A stretch of DNA of 11,461 nucleotides. Source: Planctomycetota bacterium. GTDB taxonomy: Bacteria; Planctomycetota; Brocadiia; Brocadiales; Brocadiaceae. The stretch lies in the NCBI GenBank assembly GCA_023261465.1, contig JAHFOW010000088.1, positions 1-11,461 on the forward strand. Reading direction: 5' to 3'. The notes below the pieces were generated by a model, which had not been told where the DNA came from, ran no database searches, and was given only the letters and a program-made list of their open reading frames with translations. How positions within the stretch are numbered: position 1 is the first letter of the stretch; each line of letters opens with the position of its first letter. Both the position numbers and the translations under genes were made by a program. Positions 7,074 through 11,461 of this stretch are shown piece after piece.

Positions 7074-7085
7074 GTTTAGCATAGG

Positions 7086-7184
7086 AATTAAGTTTGTCCT
7101 GATTTTTTAAGAGGAGTGTATCCCATGAAAATAAAACACGAAGGAGATACAAGAAATATTTTTTTCAAGATGAAAAGACTTTGA
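7086..7184 (+). pseudogene. Remnant of a duplicated leader end plus first 19 codons of a peptidase-like gene
   Basis: Bases 7086-7169 repeat 234-317 of the first gene: the post-terminator spacer, the AAGAGGAG ribosome binding site, the ATG (7125) and the N-terminal codons. It reads MKIKHEGDTRNIFFKMKRL and then stops at 7182-7184; the intact gene begins MKIKHEDCTRNIFFKKY. The aptamer and terminator that should precede it are missing, replaced by the IS remnant. Directly behind it the full leader starts again at 7193. It may still be translated as a short peptide if transcribed, but the simplest reading is a broken gene start. Confidence 0.82.
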
Positions 7185-7271
7185 ATATCGGCGGAGTTAA
7201 TAACAGAACATTTTTAGTAATAATTATTCTTAACTAAGTTTTTTTCTACAACATAAATTTATTCATAAAAC

Positions 7272-7375
7272 TATCTCGAAAAGGTAAACCCTGAGTGATC
7301 AGGGGGCACAAAGTAAAGGATCTCTGTAGACATTCATTTATAGTAGTGTTAGAGACAGCCTTACTGCCGAAGATA
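7272..7375 (+). ncRNA. c-di-GMP-I (GEMM-I) riboswitch aptamer, copy B
   Basis: Same architecture as copy A: P1 TATCTCG (7272-7278) with CGAAGATA (7368-7375), P2 CCCTGA/TCAGGG with GTGA loop (7289-7304), core 7307-7313, P3 TCTCT/AGAGA and 3' GCCGA. Relative to copy A the P2 T-G pair is now T-A and P1 gains a T-A pair in place of T-G. The core reads CACAAAG instead of CGCAAAG, while GGCAAACC has become GGTAAACC. The P3 distal loop is about 11 nt longer. The changes are largely pairing-compatible, but the G-to-A change in the most conserved motif makes ligand affinity uncertain. Confidence 0.82.
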
Positions 7376-7412
7376 TACACAAAATATATCTTTCAGCAGT
7401 AAGGCTTTTTTT
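7358..7412 (+). terminator. Riboswitch-controlled intrinsic terminator, copy B
   Basis: The 10-bp stem GCCTTACTGC (7358-7367) / GCAGTAAGGC (7396-7405) is identical to copy A and is followed by seven T. The inner GAAGAT/ATCTTTC pairing is also kept. As in copy A, the hairpin excludes formation of aptamer P1 and the ligand junction. Confidence 0.88.
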
Positions 7413-7464
7413 GTTTGTACAAAAAATTAAGTTTGCCCGGATTTTTTAAACAGCCAACTTGCTT

Positions 7465-8667
7465 ATGGCTCAATCAACGGCTTGGGTAAATGCAGTAAGC
7501 CCCACAACGAGTACCCTTTACAGTGTAGCATTCAGCAATCAGAATATTTGTGTAGCGGTTGGAGATTCCGGAACAATAGTTAGAAGTATTGATGGTGGAA
7601 CTGGATGGTCAACCGTTAATAGTCCTGTGGGAGACGCCTTGCGTGGGGTTTCCTTCTTTGGAAATAACGGTCTTGCTGTTGGAATTTCAGGCAGGATCTT
7701 GCGAACAACAAACGCTGGGGCAACGTGGAAATTACTGGCCAGACAAACAACAAAAAACCTTTATTCGGTTTCCATGAGCAGCCGCATGGCGGTTGCTACG
7801 GGTGAAGAAGGTACCATTCTTGTTTCAACCGATAATGGCATCACGTGGACAGCAAAAACTGCTGGTTCGGCAAGCATTTTCTTTGGTGTAAGCGTCTATG
7901 GCGATTCAGCAATAGGAGTTGGGGGACAGGGAGCGTTTATTAATACAATTAATCGCGGAGATGGTTGGGGATTGGAAGTGGTGGGCGGTTCTTTGGATTT
8001 TTTCTATGGTGCTACACTCCCTGACGGAGTAGTTGGATACGCCGTGGGCGTTTCTACTTCGGGCAATTGGATCCTTCGCACCGACAATACCGGCTTTACC
8101 TGGGCCGCTCAAACTTCAGGTTCAACCAGCCCTCTGAGCGGAGTTTCGTTTTCTTCACGCGATACCGGAACTGTAGTCGGCGCAAACGGTACGATACTTC
8201 ATACTTCAAACGGTGGCAAGCAATGGGATAGCCAGGTAAGCGGAACAACTCAATCCTTGAATGGTGTTGCATTTTCAGATTCGGTGCACGGCATTGCCGT
8301 TGGGGACAATGGAACTATTTTGCGGACAGTAACTTCGGGTAACAAACCGACAGTAATTACGAAGACTGCAACAAAAGTAACAGATAATTCGGCAACCTTA
8401 AACGGGATAGTAAATGCTCATGGGTTAACCACAAGAGTATGGTTCCAGTATGGAACTGTCAGTGGTTCTTATAATACAAAGTCGTCAAAAAAGACGGTGA
8501 ATGGATCGTTAAACAAGAATATAAACGTTAACATAGATGGATTGTCATCTCAAATGAATTATTATTATAGAATAGCGGCAAGGAATAAAGCCGCACCACC
8601 TATGGAAAAGAAAAGTCATTTATTACCCAATAGAGATGGAGTTTGTTTAGTCTGTTTTTGTATTTAA
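7465..8667 (+). CDS. Ycf48/BNR-type beta-propeller with Fn3-like domain; 5' truncated and frameshifted near the 3' end
   Basis: 400 residues from the ATG at 7465. Residues 1-291 are a BNR/Ycf48-like propeller with recurrent Asp-box-like turns: SIDGGTGW, TTNAGATW, STDNGITW, TINRGDGW and TSNGGKQW, each followed by a VAVG-like strand. About 295-380 is an Fn3-like module (SATLNGIVNAHGLTTRVWFQYG, shown in parts). Such proteins are normally exported, but no signal peptide is present. The frame opens just after a stop at 7447-7449, and TANLLMAQS before the ATG looks like the tail of a lost signal peptide. No ribosome binding site is visible. At about 8593 a one-base deletion is likely: one extra G in GCCGCACC would restore NKAGTTYGKEKSFITQ and a stop at 8631-8633. 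As it stands, the last 24 residues are out of frame. Function is probably adhesion or assembly; expression is doubtful. Confidence 0.78.
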   Translation: MAQSTAWVNAVSPTTSTLYSVAFSNQNICVAVGDSGTIVRSIDGGTGWSTVNSPVGDALRGVSFFGNNGLAVGISGRILRTTNAGATWKLLARQTTKNLYSVSMSSRMAVATGEEGTILVSTDNGITWTAKTAGSASIFFGVSVYGDSAIGVGGQGAFINTINRGDGWGLEVVGGSLDFFYGATLPDGVVGYAVGVSTSGNWILRTDNTGFTWAAQTSGSTSPLSGVSFSSRDTGTVVGANGTILHTSNGGKQWDSQVSGTTQSLNGVAFSDSVHGIAVGDNGTILRTVTSGNKPTVITKTATKVTDNSATLNGIVNAHGLTTRVWFQYGTVSGSYNTKSSKKTVNGSLNKNINVNIDGLSSQMNYYYRIAARNKAAPPMEKKSHLLPNRDGVCLVCFCI

Positions 8668-8730
8668 AACACATAACATTTTCGTGGATGACAGTGATTG
8701 ATTCTCATTGAAATGAATGAAAGAGATTTT
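8668..8730 (+). promoter_or_regulatory. Short spacer with ribosome binding site for the PQQ-propeller gene
   Basis: 63 nt separate the two genes. AAAGAG (8720-8725) precedes the ATG at 8731 by 5 nt. Another in-frame ATG at 8713 lacks a ribosome binding site. No terminator or riboswitch is seen, so the downstream gene may be co-transcribed with the propeller gene and come under the same leader; a weak promoter of its own cannot be excluded. Confidence 0.5.
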
Positions 8731-11461
8731 ATGATAAAAATTATTATAGCATTGACAAATATCCGGATCCGCCTACAGGTGGCGCTCGTCTTAATAGTTA
8801 GCGTGCTCTGTATAGCTGATGCACGAGGTACGCCCGGCCCGGGAGATGCAACTACCAGCGTCGATTGGTCGACATATCTCTTCAATTCGGCGCATTCATC
8901 AACAACCAGTTCCAATGCCATCACGAGTTCGAACGCATCAGGGATTGTTGAAGCCTGGCGCTGGGTGCCAGCGCCTCCGACCATAACCGGGCAACCCTCA
9001 AACCGGTTGTTCGCAAGCCCCACGGTCGTCAACGGACGAGTCTATATCGGCTCGAATACCGGAGTGTTTTACGCGCTTGATCTTGCCACCGGGCAGGTAG
9101 CCTGGCAGCGGTTTATCGGCTACCGGCCTAAGCTCACATGCTCTGCAAGGGGGATCACGGCAACGGCAACGGTAGCGACAGATCCGGTTACGGGCAACCT
9201 GATTGTGTATGTGTCAGGTGGCGATGGTTACTTGTATGCTCTGGATGCGACATCAGGTGAGATTAAATGGCAGAGTGTAATTGCGCTCCCCTCAAATACT
9301 ATTAACGACTATTACAACTGGGCATCGCCGACAGTGAGCCAGGGACACATATATGTTGGTATATCGAGTCAATGTGACAATCCGCTTGTACGCGGGGGTA
9401 TTTGTGAATTCGATCAGGCGTCCGGTACTATCCTTAACACTTACTACACGGTGCCATTAAATTTCAACGCCGGGAGTGTATGGTCAAGTGTCGCTGTTAC
9501 GAGTGACGGTATCTACGTGACCACCGGAAATCCACCCCCAGAAGGATTTCCAGACGGTACAGATCAAGACACCGTCGCGATCGTGCGCCTTGATCCATCG
9601 AATTTAGAGCGGCTGGACAAGTGGCAAGTGTCACTTCCATCCCCCGGAGCTGATTTGGATTTCGGAGCATCACCCGTGATATTTACAGCGAACCTGAGCG
9701 GAACGCCGACGGAGATGGTCGGCGCTACAAATAAGAATGGGTTTTTCTATGCGTGGAAGTCCCATAACCTATCCGCAGGCCCAGTTTGGCAGTACCAGAT
9801 TGACAACGCAGTAACGCCCTCCATTTCCTCTGGCGTTTGGGATGGCACACACCTGTTCGTGGCGGGAAATCAAACCGCGATAAACGGTACAACCTATTCC
9901 GGCTCAATCCGCGAGCTCGATCCCGCAACCGGTTCTACTATCTGGGAAACCGGCCTTGTGTCGGCAGTTCTGGGAACACCGGCGTTGAATGGATCTGGCA
10001 TCCTTGCAGTTTCAACTTACGCCAGCCTGGACGGCTCCCCGACAAAAGGGGCTCAGAACGGGACATATCTCATCAATGCTCAAACGGGTACCATTCTCAA
10101 ATACATCTCAGTCAATGACGACTACGAGTGGGCACAGCCCGTCTTCGTTGAAAACTATCTGCTCATGGCCACGGCTAATCAGGGTCTCTTCGCTTACACA
10201 CCGCTAGCTGCGGATACCACCCCAGACTCATTCACATTCATCGACCAGATTGATGTGGCGCTAAGTACGCCCGTTACCTCTAATACTATTACCGTATCGG
10301 GCATAAATACCGCTACCGCTATTTCCATAACGGGCGGTGAGTATGCCGTCAATGGTGGGTTATATACCTCCACTGAGGGGACGGTAAACAATGGTGATGC
10401 CATAACGGTACGCCAGACATCATCGGTGAGTTACAGTACCACAACGGATGCCGTGCTTATCATCGGGGGCATATCAGATACTTTTAGTGTTACTACGCTT
10501 GCTGCGGATAGCATACCAGACACATATACATTCGTCGACCAGACGGATGTAGCGCTAAATACGCCCGTTACCTCTAATACTATTACCGTATCGGGCATAA
10601 ATACCGCTACTGCTATTTCCATAACGGGCGGTGAGTATGCCGTCAATGATGGGTTATATACCTCCACTGAGGGGACGGTAAACAATGGTGATGCCATAAC
10701 GGTACGCCAGACATCATCGGTAAGTTACAGTACCACAACGGATGCCGTGCTTACCATCGGGGGTGTATCAGACACATTTAGTGTAACTACTATCCTCGAT
10801 GTGCCAACGCTAACTTTTTTTAGTATCAACGGTGGCGCCGTAAGCACAACTAGTCGAACGGTAACGTTGAATAACACGACTACGGGCATTCTAGATCAAT
10901 ACATGGCCAGTCAATCATCAACCTTCAGCGGCGGTGTTTGGCAAACGTATGCGACTGCGCCCACCTTTACTATGAGCGCAGTTGGGGGAACAAAGACCAT
11001 CTACTTCAAGGTAAGAAACAGCGCCACAGGGGTTGAATCTTCGGTAAGGAGTGATACGATATCGCTTACAGGGCCTGTGCTAACTGCCTTTAGCATCAAC
11101 GGTGGTGCGGCAAGCACGGCTAACAGGGCGGTAACATTGAATAACACGGCGATGGGCAGTCCTGATCAATACATGGCGAGTCAATCATCAACCTTCAGCG
11201 GCGGTATTTGGCAGACGTATGCAATCGCGCCCCTCTTTACTATGAGCGCAGTTGGGGGAACGAAGACCATCTACTTTAAGGTAAGAAACAGCGCCACAGG
11301 GGTTGAATCTTCGGTAAGGAGTGACACGATATCGCTTACGGGGCCTGTGCTAACTGCCTTTAGCATCAACGGTGGTGCGGCAAGCACGGCTAACAGGGCG
11401 GTAACATTGAATAACACGGCGATGGGCAGTCCTGATCAATACATGGCGAGTCAATCATCAA
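8731..11461 (+). CDS. Secreted PQQ-type beta-propeller protein with tandem C-terminal repeats (3' end beyond window)
   Basis: The frame is open for 910 codons to the window edge, so the protein is longer. Residues 1-31 form a signal peptide (Arg12 and Arg14, hydrophobic 15-29, cut after ADA). About 67-490 is a PQQ/BamB-like propeller, probably eight blades, with repeats such as SPTVVNGRVYIGS, YALDLATGQVAWQ, YALDATSGEIKWQ and FAYTP. Next are two 98-residue repeats (from 492 and 590; motif NTITVSGINTATAISITGG), a beta-rich module often found in tandem in secreted bacterial proteins. Then 90-residue repeats start at 694, 784 and 874 (motif YMASQSSTFSGG, KTIYFKVRNSATG). No enzyme active site is recognised; the likely role is surface display or adhesion. 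The gene is visibly more GC-rich than the peptidase gene, suggesting separate origin. Strand and frame are certain; function is inferred. Confidence 0.85.
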   Translation, partial: MIKIIIALTNIRIRLQVALVLIVSVLCIADARGTPGPGDATTSVDWSTYLFNSAHSSTTSSNAITSSNASGIVEAWRWVPAPPTITGQPSNRLFASPTVVNGRVYIGSNTGVFYALDLATGQVAWQRFIGYRPKLTCSARGITATATVATDPVTGNLIVYVSGGDGYLYALDATSGEIKWQSVIALPSNTINDYYNWASPTVSQGHIYVGISSQCDNPLVRGGICEFDQASGTILNTYYTVPLNFNAGSVWSSVAVTSDGIYVTTGNPPPEGFPDGTDQDTVAIVRLDPSNLERLDKWQVSLPSPGADLDFGASPVIFTANLSGTPTEMVGATNKNGFFYAWKSHNLSAGPVWQYQIDNAVTPSISSGVWDGTHLFVAGNQTAINGTTYSGSIRELDPATGSTIWETGLVSAVLGTPALNGSGILAVSTYASLDGSPTKGAQNGTYLINAQTGTILKYISVNDDYEWAQPVFVENYLLMATANQGLFAYTPLAADTTPDSFTFIDQIDVALSTPVTSNTITVSGINTATAISITGGEYAVNGGLYTSTEGTVNNGDAITVRQTSSVSYSTTTDAVLIIGGISDTFSVTTLAADSIPDTYTFVDQTDVALNTPVTSNTITVSGINTATAISITGGEYAVNDGLYTSTEGTVNNGDAITVRQTSSVSYSTTTDAVLTIGGVSDTFSVTTILDVPTLTFFSINGGAVSTTSRTVTLNNTTTGILDQYMASQSSTFSGGVWQTYATAPTFTMSAVGGTKTIYFKVRNSATGVESSVRSDTISLTGPVLTAFSINGGAASTANRAVTLNNTAMGSPDQYMASQSSTFSGGIWQTYAIAPLFTMSAVGGTKTIYFKVRNSATGVESSVRSDTISLTGPVLTAFSINGGAASTANRAVTLNNTAMGSPDQYMASQSS
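10204..10791 (+). repeat. Tandem 294-bp coding repeat, two copies, nearly identical DNA
   Basis: Copy 1 is 10204-10497 and copy 2 is 10498-10791. Over about 200 bp in the middle (10258 onward against 10552 onward) I count four differences, two of them silent third-position changes. Synonymous sites have not diverged, so the duplication or gene conversion is recent. Confidence 0.9.
10810..11461 (+). repeat. Tandem 270-bp coding repeats, at least three copies, running off the window
   Basis: Copies start at 10810, 11080 and 11350. The visible 112 bp of copy 3 (11350-11461) are identical to 11080-11191, and copy 2 is also close to copy 1. More copies probably follow beyond the window. Such an array can change copy number by slippage or recombination and is a place where assemblies may collapse. 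Confidence 0.9.

Larger units (their letters stand above)
6675..7080 (-). mobile_element. Decayed IS200/IS605-family element with both end hairpins
   Basis: The element is bounded by two related hairpins in the same orientation: CCACCC/GGGTGG at 6675-6693 and CACCCGC/GCGGGTG at 7057-7073. Both contain TAGCGGGTGG followed within a few bases by TTAGC, as expected for the subterminal hairpins recognised by Y1 transposases. A further small hairpin GCCCT/AGGGC is at 6702-6714. Between them is a truncated tnpA on the minus strand and no tnpB. Exact cleavage sites cannot be fixed from one copy. The right end abuts the truncated leader copy that begins at 7086. Confidence 0.75.
7193..7449 (+). repeat. 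Leader repeat, copy B
   Basis: Second full copy of the leader at 12-258, alike along its whole length, including the unfolded upstream part. The main differences are an insertion of about 11 nt in the P3 loop region and scattered single-base changes. Similarity ends exactly at GATTTTTTAA (7449), just before where the ribosome binding site should be; from 7450 on the sequence belongs to the propeller gene. This marks the recombination junction. Confidence 0.85.

Noticed and set aside
6675..7080. CRISPR or integron-type repeat
   Set aside because: There are only two related hairpins flanking a TnpA fragment, with no regular spacers and no integrase-type sites; IS200/IS605 ends explain them.
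8664..9032. 122-codon minus-strand frame over the start of the PQQ-propeller gene
   Set aside because: The plus-strand frame has a signal peptide and propeller repeats through this stretch; the minus-strand product is without recognisable features.
10194..10697. Two similar minus-strand frames that look like a duplicated small gene
   Set aside because: They are antisense shadows of the two 294-bp coding repeats; their similarity only reflects that repeat.
1..11461. tRNA or rRNA genes
   Set aside because: I saw no cloverleaf with TTCRA-type arm and no rRNA core sequence on either strand.

Overview
Organism. The window is AT-rich, with long planctomycete-style secreted proteins, a Tat-tagged radical SAM enzyme, dispersed palindromes and c-di-GMP riboswitches. 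The closest fit I can suggest is an anammox-type planctomycete (Ca. Brocadiales). This is a judgement of style; there is no marker gene in the window to prove it.

Layout. (1) At 12-220 a GEMM-I (c-di-GMP-I) riboswitch overlaps a strong intrinsic terminator and leads into a 1281-residue secreted C25 (gingipain-like) cysteine peptidase at 273-4118. Its C-terminus carries three 100-residue Ig-like repeats. (2) The 4119-4448 gap has no gene but holds three different palindromes. (3) A minus-strand operon follows a perfect-consensus sigma70 promoter. Its first gene is an AmrS-like radical SAM enzyme with a Tat signal (5199-6341). Its second is a TrpF-like protein lacking the catalytic cysteine (4449-5159). 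(4) A decayed IS200/IS605 element (about 6675-7080) keeps both end hairpins and two thirds of tnpA. (5) Abutting it is a scrambled second copy of the region-1 leader. First comes a fragment of leader 3' end, ribosome binding site and 19 codons (7086-7184). Then comes a complete second riboswitch and terminator (7193-7449), joined directly to a Ycf48/BNR-type beta-propeller plus Fn3-like gene. That gene has lost its ribosome binding site and signal peptide and carries a likely one-base deletion near its 3' end. (6) From 8731 to the window edge runs a more GC-rich, unfinished reading frame. It encodes a secreted PQQ-type beta-propeller followed by tandem repeats that are nearly identical at the DNA level.

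How it fits together. Two transcription units for secreted proteins, a protease and a propeller protein, share one c-di-GMP-sensing leader. The P1 3' strand and the ligand-junction bases of the aptamer lie inside the terminator hairpin, so ligand binding should block termination (an ON switch). Differences between the two aptamers largely preserve base pairing, so both appear to have been under selection. The leader and signal-peptide start seem to have been copied as a cassette in front of different secreted-protein genes. The radical SAM / TrpF-like operon is unrelated to that theme and is the best candidate here for an undescribed enzymatic pathway.
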